NCBI RefSeq assembly: GCF_034702125.1
Contig: NC_085876.1
Span: forward strand, 1-64,000
Source of the DNA: Engraulis encrasicolus
Lineage: Eukaryota > Chordata > Actinopteri > Clupeiformes > Engraulidae
Direction of reading: 5' to 3'
DNA: 64,000 nt
The notes beneath the pieces are model-generated. The model saw nothing but the letters and a program-made list of their open reading frames with translations, was not told the DNA's origin and did no database searches. This document shows positions 21,281 to 32,954 of this stretch, piece by piece. How positions within the stretch are numbered: the stretch's first letter is position 1; each line of letters begins with the position of its first letter. The position numbers and the translations under genes were made by a program.

Positions 21281-23829
21281 AAGGATTTTCAACTTGTTTT
21301 ACTTTACACCTTATTTTACCCTCAAAACAACTGATTTCAAACTACATGGTTGTTCACATAATAAAACTGATGCTTATTATTGCAAATATGCCTTTTGCCT
21401 TAGCAGGGCAGAGCAGGTATTCATGCCTCTTGATTAGATACACAAGACTCCAGACCTGTAGGGGGTGCACAAGAGAGGCTTCCAACCAGCAGGTGAATTT
21501 ATACTCCGCGACTGTAGGGGGTGCAAAAGAGTCACTTGCATCAAAGGGGTTAAATAGACTCTTACAGTGCAGGTTTATTTTTTTAAAGCGGCACATATAG
21601 CCTAACTGCAAAACAGGTCAATATTCTACTTTTGTAGAGGCCAACTACCAGAGTGTGGCTTGAACCGATGTAGTTGATGAGGTGGCAGGTTTGCGTACCC
21701 GAGGAGGACGAACCGTGCGGGAACACCTCCGTTACACTTTGATTCAAAACATAGCTTGTCTGAGATCTCGTGAAAAATAAATTGAAAAAGGTTATTTGGA
21801 ATTGTCAAATTATTTCTCAATGCCATTAACTCATTGACTGCCATTGACGCGTTCCACCGTCTTTTCGAAGTGTGACGCACCGTGCCTCAGTTAGCCTAGG
21901 GTGGCCATACTCATTTTTACGACCTGTTTTACGACGTCTATGTGTTCCCAATTTTTGTGTTTCCTCCCGTCCTCTTCTTGTGCTTATGGCCTCGAGATGC
22001 GAAGAAACGTCATTTGACACAAACTAGACTGACAGTCGGTCGTGTTTCTGATATCTACGGTCGCCACTTTACTCCAGGTTTTACACCAGACTTCGCGCAG
22101 CAAACTGTATCGCTGTAGCCTAGGCTGCTGTAGTCATGTCGGGGAAATATACATGCAATTTGTGTTTGTGTTGCATGCATACGTGAAGCACATTAACTGA
22201 CTATATGGAAGTTAAATAACGTAGCTATGATATTGTCTACTACAGTCTGTCTCCTATTTTTTCCCCTTGCACTGGCACCGCATAGTGCAAGTAAATTTGT
22301 CCGCCAAATGCATTTACGACGAGGGCTCTCACAACTTTGCGCTCTCTGTGTCAGGGATACTAAAAAGGGACCCAAAAGCAGACAAAAAAACGGAATATTT
22401 ATTTTGGCACAGGATAAAGATGTTCAAGCAATGTAAAAAAAACACAAATCCTCTTGACAGGGCAAAAACGCAAAGTCCAACATTTAAGCACCAGGGAAAA
22501 AATCTTCAACAAAAAGGCCAGTCAATGGTGCATCAAAATTCCAACAAAAAAAGTCTTAGCAATGCATGAAAAGTCCAACAAAAAAATCTTCTTAGCTATG
22601 CATGAAAAGTCCAACAAAAATATTTTGGCTTTGTATCAACAGTCCAACAAAAAGTGAAAGCATGAAATCAACAGCACAAGGCTTCCAAGGAGGAATTAGC
22701 AAGGGGCTAGCAGGTTGGGACCCTTACACTCTGTCTGTATTCTGAGCTCATGTTCTTTCTAGTTACTCAAGCGTCTGTAGGAGAGGCGGTTGCATCTCGT
22801 TTTAAAACACAGCTGATATAAACACACTCCTGACTTAAAGTAAAGTAAAGCAAAGAAATTGAATATATTATACACATGCACGGCTATCCAATATACATGT
22901 AAAAATGTCCATAAAATGATAGACTACAACGGAAGGATTCTCTATCGTAACCTCTACCGTCTCTGATACAACGTTTGGTTAGTGGTACGTCTACTGATGA
23001 CTAGGATATGTCAGGATGTAGGTGTAATGAAATGTGCAAATCCCTCCTAAAACATCTTGTTTAACAACTAAAACCATTGTTGACAGCCTGAGTTAGTCTG
23101 AAGGTAAGATGGAAGCGCTATGTCCTGATCTCCTCCTACTGTTTAGTACCAACTTGATTGTTTTCTCCTCGGAGGCGGAGAGTCAAGCCGTGGGTACAGC
23201 GCGAGGACACGAGGTTGAAAAGCTAAGGGGCGGGGCTGTCCGGATAAATATATATATAATATGGTCACCCTAAGTTATCCAACTATTTAAAAAATCATTC
23301 TACAGTTACTTTTTTATAGATCTATACGGTATGACCAGCTTACTGTATCATCAAAAAGATAGGGGGTAAGCAGATTATTTGATCAGAGTAGTAGCCTACT
23401 AGTGAGATTCATTCACATCTAATTGACCCCTTTAGAGTTTGTAGACAGATATGACATAATTTGGCTGCGGGCGCATCATTAGCCCAGAATCGACCAAGCA
23501 CCGTTCACTTGTACAGAAACTCGACAGGGGTTTTCTCTGAAATAAGATAACGGATGGTCACGCTAACATCAGATATGCAGTGGGCACGACAGACGCGGGC
23601 ATTCCTGATGATGTCATCAGTCCAGTCAGTAGTTTAATGTCTTGTAACACCAAACATTTCCTATGCTTCTCTTCCCTCTCAAAATAGCATAACAAGTGTA
23701 CTTTTTGGAATCTCAATTTTTTTCATCAACGTACACGCAGTTTTCCTCTATTTAGTGTCTGCACTGTCTGTTCTTGTTTCGTCAGTTTCACTCCCTATTT
23801 TCCCCATGCCTGCAGTTCACAAATAGGGC
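21281..23829. other. No gene recognised; one small minisatellite
   Basis: At about 22450-22660 short units of the form AAAAGTCCAACAAAAA with ATGCATG recur four or five times. The piece AGGGACCCAAAAGCAGAC near 22360 looks like the edge of a fish repeat, but I cannot classify it. The rest shows nothing that I can support. Confidence 0.4.
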
Positions 23830-24133
23830 TTTCAGGCCGACCAGAACGGAGCCGGAGCTGGTGCCCGCACCAGTTACGTTCGGCACTAAAGTGCTTATCT
23901 GCGAACCCCCCGTGTTCATACCGGGCTCTGAACTTTTTCCGCACGTGACTGTGTTACCCGGATGAACCTGCTGACGACCACGCTGCGTCACGGTTCGCGG
24001 AGGAAAACCTAGTATTTTGCTGTTCGCATTGGAAAGTTGGTTCGCGAACGCAAATATCTGCGTCGTGAACACGACAGTCGGTTCAAGATTAGGTGCGGGA
24101 ACGGGCTCCACCACGGTTCTCAGTTGGCCTGAA
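23830..24133. mobile_element. MITE, copy 1 (TTCAGGCC ends)
   Basis: About 300 bp with imperfect TIRs TTCAGGCCGACCAGAACGG and CCACGGTTCTCAGTTGGCCTGAA. A second copy in the same orientation lies at 44186-44460. GTTCGCG/CGAACC pairs lie inside. Superfamily unknown; no clear target duplication. Confidence 0.7.
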
Positions 24134-25189
24134 CGCGCTACTAGTGCCTGCTGTCGAGAGAGCGCAGCCAATTCTTTCTGAACGGAGTCTGCAATCCGCC
24201 GTTGGCGGCCCTAGAGTGCAGTACCACCCAGAAGAGTGGAGTACCCTTAAAACATATCTGATGTGTTTGAGTCAACGATGCGCACGCATTCATGAGGACG
24301 TCGATTCTGAACGGGTCAATTGGAAAGCTTGCAGTTAGCGACAGACTAGCATCACTATCCAATCGGCTCGTGAAATTATTTTGAATATGTGATCAGTACT
24401 TAATCAGAGGAAAATGCATTGAACAATATCAGACACGATCACATAGCATTAGAAACATGATGACCGTAATCATCCATCTGCAGACAGTAAGACACTGCCT
24501 GCTGCTGCCATCACTGCTCCTGCAGGCTGGGTGTTGCCTGCCCCCCTTCACAGACACTCCCATGCGATGCTGGCTCCAATAAGGAAAAGCATAAAGCTAG
24601 ACGATTACATGTTAGAAATTAATTTCAGAGTCCACTCTGCACCCGCACACCAACGGCAACAGTAACGTTCTACTTCGAATGACGTTTTCTCAGCTTTTAG
24701 GCGAGAAGTCAGCTTTTTGGCGAGTTCCACTTGTGTTCAACAGCTGATTATGAAAGAATGGAAAGGGGTAGAGACAAACATTTTTTTCTGATGACAGATG
24801 AGAGTCTAATCTGTGTTTTGATAGGGGTGGTGTTCACATAGACATAGAACACAGCCATAGCAGACATAGTACACATAGGACACAGCCTCGAAAAAACGGC
24901 CAAAATGCTGAAAAAGTTGAGCAATCTGAGTTACTCTATTATGAAAATGACTGGCAACCAGTGAGTTAACAAATGTTAGCAATAGGGTTAAACAAGATGC
25001 GTATTTCCAAATATCAGTGAGTTCACACCTCCCATCACTCCCAGACCCTCAGCATGAATTGAATTAGATGGAGAGAATGGTAAGACCAGGGGTGCTTTTC
25101 TCGACAACATAGTGACCACTTTACTTGATTGCAATACAATTTCCCATTGGAAACCTAGTAAGTTGCTAACTTCTTAGCAACAACACTTT
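24134..25189. other. No gene recognised
   Basis: A short ACACAG/GACATAG-rich patch near 24835-24890; otherwise nothing supported. Confidence 0.4.
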
Positions 25190-25690
25190 CGAGAAACGTG
25201 GTCCAGCACCCTTGTGGTGCCAGCGATTTTTACCCAGGCAAACAGTGTGGAGTGGACGGCTTGCTGTCACATTATTGTGTTCTATTTTCACGTATGAGCC
25301 TAAACCACTTCCAAATAACACCAGCTATCAATATGATTGAAATATATCATATTAGATTAAGATTATGCAGTGGATTATAGTACAGATACTGGATAATAGA
25401 TATACAGTAATGTGGTGAATTTTTGAGTGGAGGTGTAGTAATTTTCACACGTAGCAAAACAAAGCAATACTTTGTAATGCTATTTTTCCCATTGTCATTC
25501 TACACTTAATAAACCTCACCCCACAGTGACTATTGCTGTCTCATCACGTTAGTTTGTATGTATGTACCAGCTTTGATTGTGAAAAACACCAGCTATCAAT
25601 ATGACTAATATAGGGTATATATCAAGTTAAATTGAGATTATGAAGTAGATTATAGTACAGATGATACAGTGCATATAGTAGGCCAACACT
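25190..25690 (+). pseudogene. Decayed copy of the NT5C1A intron/exon border
   Basis: The block runs parallel to 36279-36830: CCTTGTGGTGC, TTTTACCCAGGC, AACAGTGTGGA, TGCTGTCACATTATTGTGTT, CATATTAGATTAAGATTATG, ATTATAGTACAGAT and CCCATTGTCATTCTA all occur in the same order. At 25524-25545 it ends in CAGTGACTATTGCTGTCTCA plus TC, identical to bases inside the real exon (36806-36827), but the first part of the exon is deleted. A second partial repeat of the AT-rich part lies at 25580-25680. It cannot encode a functional exon. Confidence 0.75.
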
Positions 25691-26704
25691 CAGGGCCAGA
25701 TTAACACTTTCTGAGGCCTGGCGCTAATTACCAGGATGAGGCCCTTCATATCATGTTCTGACTAGGGCTGGGCAACGTTAACGCGTTAACGGTGCGTTAA
25801 CTATTGAGGTCAATATCGCCCGACAATTTTGTTGACGCTATAACGCTGCAGGTTTTTTTTTTTCCCTTTTATGACCGTTGTTCGTGGCTTTTATTTTGAA
25901 AGTGTCAGCGCGCTTGTTGCTGCTTCCAGTGACTGCTGACAGAGAAGAAGAATGTCTAGAAAAGTAGGCAAAACAAAACAGGCATAGCCTACAGAAGGAC
26001 GTCAACTTCTGAATGGACATTTTCGGTACACAGTTCTACAGTCCTCCTCGCGCAACTCTTGAGCAGCATGTGTCTCGCCTTAGCAGCTCGCAAGGTTAGT
26101 CTATTGTATGGTCAGCATGAAGAGGTAGTCTACTGTTATGCTGGCCGCCTATCAGCTGTCAATAACGCCACGCGGACTTACTAAAACCCTGAACAAAAAG
26201 CGGACCGCGAGATATTACATTCCTCACGCAACGTTTTGGTTTCTACATGGCGCTGCGCGTGCATTGCAGGCTGCATGGTAGGCTATAATTTCGCGACATC
26301 GGCAACCTCAGGAGCATTTAAGATAGTGTCAGTCATGTCAACCAGGGCTGAAGTGGAGGGTAAACGCCGTTTACGCACCTCTGGGATTTAGGAAATAGCG
26401 TTTACCCACCTCTAAATAGCGTTTACGCAGCTCTTAATGGCAATTACGCACGTCAAAGTTCCCTACGCCTTGTGATCTGCCATTGGATTAATCCAAAATA
26501 AATTTGGCGTCATTTAAAAAATATTGTTGAACATACTTAACGCTTTAGTAGGAATCATTTTCATCTGCTCTGTATTCGGGTATGTGACCTTCCAATCAGT
26601 GCCTTTCGGCTGCGGCGGAGAGAACCAATAAGGATCCAGGGAATATGTAAACACATTCACGTTGTGTAGTTGCCTGTCTGCCTAACTGTTCAAAGTTAAT
26701 CATC

Positions 26705-26794
26705 ATGGATATTAGTAGGCCTATTAGGATATATTTGAAGAGACCATCCAGTGCTTCCACTTTCGCAGATGCCAGCAAAAGGCCTCAAGTATGA
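26705..26794 (+). pseudogene. Possible first-exon remnant of a hAT transposase
   Basis: ATG opens MDISRPIRIYLKRPSS, a start that resembles the MDI..FLKRP opening of some hAT transposases, and the frame runs to CAA followed by GTATGAAG, which could be a splice donor. No downstream exon was found in the element. Weak evidence: only about 29 residues. Confidence 0.35.
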
Positions 26795-27476
26795 AGTAAG
26801 ACTGACAGAGATCAATTTACATGAGTCGTTAAATGTGCTTGACTTGACGAATTATGGCAATGACAGAACGAGCTTTCACATTAGCTAATGCGTAGTCATG
26901 CTATCCTTGTATTGCACTCGTCACCCACCGCTTGTCATTCTCACGAAAGCTAGCAATGCCACCAGTGTAATTTTAGCCTATAACAAGGCAGTCGATCGCG
27001 AGACGTGTAATGTGAAGGGAAAAATAGGCCTACTGTCTTTCAACAGTAGGCTATGTAGCAAGCTGCTGGTACTGTAGGCCTATTGGTTAGATAATTAGTC
27101 CCAGGGTAACACAGAATGAGGGGAAAGCATTAGGCAGTGACAGTGGGGGTATTGTCATTGGTTCATGTGTGCAAACATGTAACATCGGGTGAGTAACAGA
27201 ACATGTGCGCAACGATGCGTTATGACGAGATGCGAGGATCTTTGTCCAAATCTCTAATCGCATGCATCATCGCTAACTGCGTTTACATCGCGTGCGGCGT
27301 GTAAAGAAAATGTTAGTAGTTGACATATAGAATTCACTTCAATTTGTGCTGTTTCTTGCTCCAGTTGTGGAAAAAACGATTGGCCAAACTCACAATAGAA
27401 AGCCTTTGCTGTGCTACTGTCCCAGAGAGCTGAAAAAAAACCTCACTCTTAACAGGGGTGTTAACCAATCCAATGA

Positions 27477-27478
<2 letters not shown>

Positions 27479-27556
<78 letters not shown>
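27479..27556. repeat. (CT)n microsatellite
   Basis: 39 uninterrupted CT units abutting the foldback element that starts at 27558. Confidence 0.97.
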
Positions 27557-27557
<1 letters not shown>

Positions 27558-27558
<1 letters not shown>

Positions 27559-28211
27559 GATCTCCAAAAATTCTGTGCTCCTGGACACGGATGTTAAGGA
27601 CACAAAATCCGTGTCCAGGAGCACGGATTTTGCCAGAATTCCGTGCTCCTGGACACGGAATTGTTTTCCGTGCTCCTGGACACGGAAGTGCTTTCTATAG
27701 GCTATTACCACAGCACCGTGTAACTCTATCATTAGAAAATACATACCAAATGCTAATTCTAACAAAATAATGCTATAGCAATTTAAGTTGTGCCCTGACC
27801 AAAACGTTCCCTAACCTTAACATGTCATTAAAGACATATTTTTGAGAAATATCTTTTCCAGTTGGTTGCTAGGCAATTGAAATCATATAATGAATGAAAG
27901 AAAACTAGCTGTGCCCAGATCAAAACAATCCCTAACCCTAACCTCTCAGTAAGAAATGTTTTTTTTTAGAAAAAATATTTGAAATTAGAAAAATCCTGAG
28001 AAAACACAAGACTGTGGAAACATAGAGCTGTGGGATTAGCCTATAGAGAGAGCACTTCTCTGTGTCCATCACGGAAAACAATTCCGTGTCCAGGAGCACG
28101 GAAAACAATTCCGTGTCCAGGAGCACGGAATTTTGGCAAAATCCGTGCTCTTGGACACAGATTTTGTGCCCTTAACATCCGTGTCCAGGAGCACAGAATT
28201 TTTGGAGATCA
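27558..28211. mobile_element. Foldback element with hairpin-motif arms
   Basis: Begins TGATCTCCAAAAATTCTGTG and ends CACAGAATTTTTGGAGATCA, perfect TIRs. Each arm (27558-27710 and about 28040-28211) carries four copies, in either orientation, of the 18-mer CCGTGTCCAGGAGCACGG or its complement (27578, 27609, 27641, 27668; 28084, 28112, 28142, 28180), in mirror order. The motif itself can form a short hairpin. The 330-bp centre is AT-rich with no coding sequence. No convincing target duplication, so the superfamily is unknown. Confidence 0.75.
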
Positions 28212-29431
28212 TGTTGCTCTCTCATAGTAGATTGAACTTAACTAGCCTAATATTTACCCATAACAAATGGTGAATTTCTGAACCCTTTTTTATTTGTACC
28301 ACTGAAGACATTTGATAATGCTTCATCATATTTTAGAAATAGGGCCTATGTGTTCAAACAAAACAAAAACAAACAAAAACTATGTAAAATGCATTTTGCA
28401 ATGCAATGCAATGCAATAGGCTACAACACTGTCAATTTCACCAAGTCTAGAAGGGGTTAACAACTAGGGAAGGGAGGGGTGTCAAACTGAACATGGATTT
28501 TATCCAATAAATCGTTCATTGACCTTTTTTTCTATTTCTGGAGTTGCTGGGGGTAATTTGGAAATGTGTGCTTGCATCTGTGATTATGCCAAGCCTAAAT
28601 GGTTCAGCTGTTATTGTTAAAGTTTTTAAAAAACGAACTTTCACATGAGGCAGCTGGCAATGCATTGTAGAACTAATGCATTTAAATGGCAGCTATCACT
28701 GCAGCAGCCAGAGAGAGTAGAAATGGCAGCTATCTCTGGCAGCAGCGGTTAGCGTGCAAACGTTAGCGAAATCGCTAAATCACATTTTAAACAGTGAACA
28801 GTTATCTAAGTTACTAACACCCAGCCAGATATCGTGAATGATATTATCTCACCTGGACACAGTAACATACAGCAAGGCTGGCGCAAATGTAAAGCAACCA
28901 GTAGCACATAGATTTAGCACATTTCTGTTGTCAGACACCAGCATTGACATGAATGACTTGGGTTGTTAGCTTGCTAACTTGCTTTTCACACACCACTGTA
29001 CATTAAATTGTGGAGACCAGAATCGAAATCAAATACAGTTTAAAACTGTTCAAAAATAGTTTAAAAATAGTTCACTACACTAACTATACATTTTACACTT
29101 AAAGCTTAAATGAAATTGTGCTTCTGTTCTACAACCACATATTCTTTTGCTACTACGAGAGACAGTCGGTGGATGTTCAAAACGTTGTCTATTACTGCCA
29201 TCTGCAGGACGCAATGGCTTATGGCGGTAGAGCGGTATGGACAAAATCCATACCTTGGGGGAAAAAATACCTTGCACGATAGTATACCGTCCATACCGCG
29301 CACTCCTACTGACATCCTTAGATTTGACTTGGTAGATCACGGCCGACCATCAACTTCAAAAGTAGATCTCGGTTAAAAAAAGGTTGGGCACCCCTGAAAT
29401 AGGAGATGAAGAAACAGGTAGTGCGAGAGGA

Positions 29432-29432
<1 letters not shown>

Positions 29433-29520
<88 letters not shown>
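29433..29520. repeat. (AC)n microsatellite
   Basis: 44 uninterrupted AC units inside the inner hAT. The inverted copy of this element carries the equivalent GT tract at 56782-56877. Confidence 0.97.
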
Positions 29521-29521
<1 letters not shown>

Positions 29522-29701
29522 ATATCTACTGTAGATAGTTCTTACTCTACACATACTTTTCTTTACTGTTGAAACACACTACAAACTACAAACACATTTG
29601 TTGACTGTCATTGATTTAATATGACTTTAACTGATAACGTCATGGAATATGGCCAGGACAGCAATACAGATACGCGACACCTTGCGTTGCTTTGTGCTGT
29701 G

Positions 29702-29737
29702 TCGCGTTGCGTTGCGTTGCGTTGCGTTGCGTTGCGT
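29702..29737. repeat. (GTTGC)n short tandem repeat
   Basis: Seven TTGCG-type pentamers inside the inner hAT; the inverted copy at 56583-56620 has only a few, so the run expanded after the copies parted. Confidence 0.9.
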
Positions 29738-30417
29738 CACGGTCTGTCTGATCAAAAAATTCATAGTTTACCCACCTCTAATTTGACCACTACAGCCCTG
29801 ATGTCAACGTTATTGTTTTGAAAGATGTAATTGCTGTCAATGCCAACAGACAGTCAATTAGTTTCTAGTCGCTGAAACACCTTAAATATAATAGCGACAG
29901 ATAAGAGAGAAGGTGGGAGTCTTTGACAGTGAGAGAAGGCGGGACATATCTCACAGACGCACGCCTGCCTGTTGTTGCCTGTTTTTTTTAAGTGACAATG
30001 TTTTTTTCCTTCTTGTAGGCCCATGTAATCCATCCTAATTTGAGTTTCTAATTTCTAATATATCAATTTCAGCCCTAGTGTAATATTGTATGCAATCATT
30101 TGTTTCATTAGTAGGCCTACATTAGATAGGCATATAGCCTACTAGGCCTATATAATTTAGACTGATAGGTTGGCAAATAGTCTACATTTCCATTGTGGAA
30201 TATTATATTAGACCTACATAGGTTATCTACACAGTACATATGCAAATTATTATTAATTCTTTTATTTTATTAATTTATAAAATATTTTTATTAATTTATT
30301 ATTTATTATTATTATTTTTGGGTTTCGCGCGCTATGCGATTAATCACGATTAATCACAGAAAGTCATTGAGTTAATGCGATTAAAGATTTTCATGTTTGC
30401 CCACCCCTAGTTCTGAC

Positions 30418-30620
30418 GCATGACCTCACACAAACCCACTGACACATCAGCGTACACAGAACCAATCTATGACAGACCACCGTTTAAAGTGAACTGGAAC
30501 TTAACAAAACAAAGCAATGTATGTAATGCTATTTTCCCATTGTCATTCCATCCTTAATGCTGAAAATACTGCAGTTGCCCTTTAACTAATTAAAGCAATG
30601 TTTTGTAATGTTATTTTCAG
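30418..30620. repeat. Fragment of the NT5C1A intron repeat
   Basis: AACAAAACAAAGCAATG, TTTTCCCATTGTCATTC and GTTTTGTAATGTTATTTTC match sequence upstream of the 36788 exon. No exon sequence is included. Confidence 0.55.
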
Positions 30621-30739
30621 AAAAGTAAGAGTATGCACATCCTACCTCTCTGAGGCCAGGTGCAGGACAAAGGTGCGTCTGATAGTAGAAAAGAGTAGAT
30701 GTTCACAGACTGTGGCTCCGCTTTGAAAATGTATTCGGG

Positions 30740-30772
30740 TCATACAACGTTTCGACCTTCATCAGGCATGTG
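30740..30772 (-). ncRNA. Degenerate hammerhead-like motif in the Penelope terminal repeat
   Basis: On the minus strand CTGATGA (30765-30759) is followed five bases later by GAAAC and then GTT-GTA, the spacing of a type I hammerhead core with a 2-bp helix III. Stem II (AGGTC) has lost its hairpin and helix I pairing is poor, so it is probably inactive. Penelope-like elements are known to carry hammerheads in this position. Confidence 0.4.
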
Positions 30773-30927
30773 ATTGTGGGTAGAGGGTGTCATTTTAAAT
30801 TGTCTCTGTTCCGGTGACTGCAGGTCAGGTGGATGGGGTACATCATTAGACTCCACCCTCTAGACAAAGGCAAGACATGGGTAGCCTACATAGATACTGA
30901 TACTCTTTTCTACTATCAGACGCGCCA

Positions 30928-31898
30928 TGGGGCACCTAAGTCACGCCCTTCTACTTCCGATCCGTGGGGCTGGAGCTCTGAAAATTTTGAATGAGAGTTA
31001 ATGGAACGAGTCAAGCTAAATCCTTCTCACGTTTGCCATGTGCTCCAGATTTCACATATGATGACAGTGAATTTGAAAGGTTTGGATTTGCGTCGTAAGA
31101 TCATTCATTTTCGACACGCAAGAAACGTTATTTTAGCTTTTGTGCAAAACTGTGTTAGAGACTACACGTGCGCCTCGCATATCTGACGTGAACCGAGGCA
31201 CAGCCAACTCTACCGCTGCGCTGCGGCTTAGGGCCAAAACATACCAAGGCGGAACGGAACGGTCCCGGGACGGACGCGGTCTTTCTGCTTAGTTTTGGCC
31301 GGCGTGTTTTTCTCTGCCTTTCACACTGACAGCGTCGCCGTGCGCGGCCAGTCCTATTCAAAACCCTCCCCACAGCCAAAGCTAGCATGATACTTTGCCA
31401 TTCATTTGAATGAGACACCGCCGGTCGCCGGCGTGAAAAATACACTCGAGATCTATTTTCCAAATGCAGCGCGGCACGGAGCCGGCTCCCGCGCCGCTGA
31501 CGCTCGACTACCGCCAGTTGGTGTGTAAGGACAGATATGTTTCAATGTATTTTCACCGACGCCGGTAAAAAACGCGGCCGTTCCGCGACGCTTTACCGCT
31601 TTGGTGTGTAAGACCCCTTAAGTGGCTGCACGTCGGACATGCGACGTCTGTTGTGTAGTCCAAATAATTACATATTTTTGCACACGCACAACTCAAAAAT
31701 CGCTTGCCAAGTGAAGTCAACAAGCACACCATTGGTTGTTATTAATTCTGAGGCACAGCACATGTGTGATCGACGGGGAAATGCGAGGAGGATCGGAAAA
31801 TAGCTTTGATCAGTCCATTAGGCCTACAGCCCAGTCAAAAGTTTTTGCATTCCCAGCCCCACGAGCCGCCCGGAAGGGGCGGAGACTTAGGTGCCCCA
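30928..31898. mobile_element. MITE with TIR TGGGGCACCTAAGTC (copy A)
   Basis: Begins TGGGGCACCTAAGTCACG and ends GACTTAGGTGCCCCA. A second copy (40410-40984), in the opposite orientation, is flanked by TA on both sides. Copy A sits in the Penelope terminal repeat and has itself received a Harbinger-type MITE at 31231-31617. Net length about 580 bp, no coding sequence; TA duplication suggests the Tc1/mariner superfamily. Confidence 0.8.
31231..31617. mobile_element. Harbinger-type MITE (387 bp), GC-rich
   Basis: Flanked by TTA on both sides (31228-31230, 31618-31620). The same place in copy B of the host MITE reads GGCTTAAGTGG with a single TTA, an empty-site control. Ends GGGCCAAAACATACCAAGGCGG-like and GGTGTGTAAGACCCC are imperfect TIRs. 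A 3-bp TWA duplication is typical of PIF/Harbinger. No coding sequence. Confidence 0.85.
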
Positions 31899-31985
31899 TT
31901 GTCCTACACCTGGCCTCAGAGAGGTGGTATGTGCATACTCTTACTTTTTGAAGATTCTATGGACTTTTTAGTATAGCACTCCCTT

Positions 31986-32642
31986 TTGGCTCCGTCACTG
32001 GGAAATCTCATGGAAATGAACGACGCAACAATCTCAGCTAGCCTGAGCGGCACTCTCGAATTCAGTGAAGAGGACTACAACCGCATAATGCTGAAGGAAT
32101 CCCTCTTCAACATAAAGTACACACCAGACTTAAAAGATGCAGATGCGTTTACGCACAAACTCTACGACATTCAGGAAAGAGAGATCCGACAACACTTCCA
32201 TGCTGTGACACTGAGTGATTATCTCAGGCAGAAGATTATTCCCCGAGGCCTCAGACTACAGAAAGCGCCTGCACTGGGGCTGGAGAACGATCCTGACTTT
32301 TGCAAACGCTGGTGTGAGATTTTGAACAAGTGCTCGTTTGACCTCATGGCTCTCGCCATTAGCGAACTCTCCAAGCAAGTACAAGCTATACGGGAGGAGT
32401 ACAAACAAGCTGAGATGAAACTGAAGGAGTTATCAAAAAAGAAGTTTACAGGGATAAAGAAGGATCTGGAAAGACACCGAACGAAGTGGACAAGTGACAT
32501 TGTTACCCAGAAGAAAACGAAATTCACGAGAGGCATGAATGACTACAAACAAAACAAAGTTTACTTATGGAGAGATGGCAAACCAGAGGCCCAGAATACG
32601 GGCCGCCCGAAGAAAGAAAGGAACGTGGAACATCTTTTTTAG
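31986..32642 (+). pseudogene. Penelope-like element, N-terminal coding part
   Basis: A 218-codon open frame. Seen: an acidic/polar region with YTPDLKDADAF, then EIRQHFHAVTLSDYLRQ, IIPRGLR, FCKRWCEILNKCSFDLM and a predicted coiled coil (about 120-165: QVQAIREEYKQAEMKLKELSKK). I associate the IPRGLR...W..iL..CS..LM pattern with N-terminal regions of Penelope-like proteins in fish and amphibians (from memory). The frame is lost near 32640 and continues in other frames toward the reverse transcriptase. Confidence 0.55.
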
Positions 32643-32759
32643 GACATGCCCCACACAGACCACCGAAACCTCAGAGATGGTCAACAGTCTTGCCAAGCAC
32701 AAACGGTGCCGGAGGGGGCTACGAAAGAACACGCGCTGCAACCTCCAATGCACTGAACA

Positions 32760-32945
32760 ACAGGACGCGGTAATTAATCTCTCTACAAAGACATTAAGCA
32801 ACACATGCGAGTCAGCATTAAGCAAGGGACTGTCTTTTGTCCTAACAACATACGCTAATGACTTTGAAATTACCATTGATTTTCAGAAGTTTTTTTCGTA
32901 ACCTGAGACTGAGAGAATTTTTCAATCCTGATAAATCAAACATCA
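32760..32945 (+). pseudogene. Penelope-like reverse transcriptase, upstream fragment
   Basis: QQDAVINLSTKTLSN then ALSKGLSFVLTTYANDF, IDFQKFF in one frame and RNLRLREFFNPDKSN in the next, shifted at a run of T at 32890. The KGLSF.P and F.RnLRL blocks are typical of the segment just before the Penelope reverse transcriptase core. It stops at the foldback insertion. Confidence 0.65.
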
Positions 32946-32954
32946 GTGAAAGCA

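Larger units (their letters stand above)
26343..29800. mobile_element. hAT element (inner), nested in the outer hAT
   Basis: Ends CAGGGCTGAAGTGG and CCACTACAGCCCTG are TIRs; an exact 8-bp duplication ATGTCAAC lies at 26335-26342 and 29801-29808. Subterminal GTTTACGCACCTC/GTTTACCCACCTC repeats occur at both ends. It is itself interrupted by a foldback element. A truncated inverted copy of the same element is at 56524-57810. Confidence 0.85.
25763..30409. mobile_element. hAT element (outer), split by nested insertions
   Basis: Starts TAGGGCTGGGCAACGTTAAC and ends TGTTTGCCCACCCCTA, imperfect TIRs, with an exact 8-bp duplication GTTCTGAC at 25755-25762 and 30410-30417. Subterminal repeats GTTAACGCGTTAAC and GCGATTAATCACGATTAATC lie inside. 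After removing the inner element (26343-29800) only about 1.2 kb of non-coding sequence remains, so it is non-autonomous. It shares internal blocks with 14237-15207. Confidence 0.85.

Noticed and set aside
31986..32642. 218-residue frame as an independent host gene
   Set aside because: It is followed in order by Penelope-like reverse transcriptase and GIY-YIG fragments and by no introns or host domains, so I treat it as part of that element.
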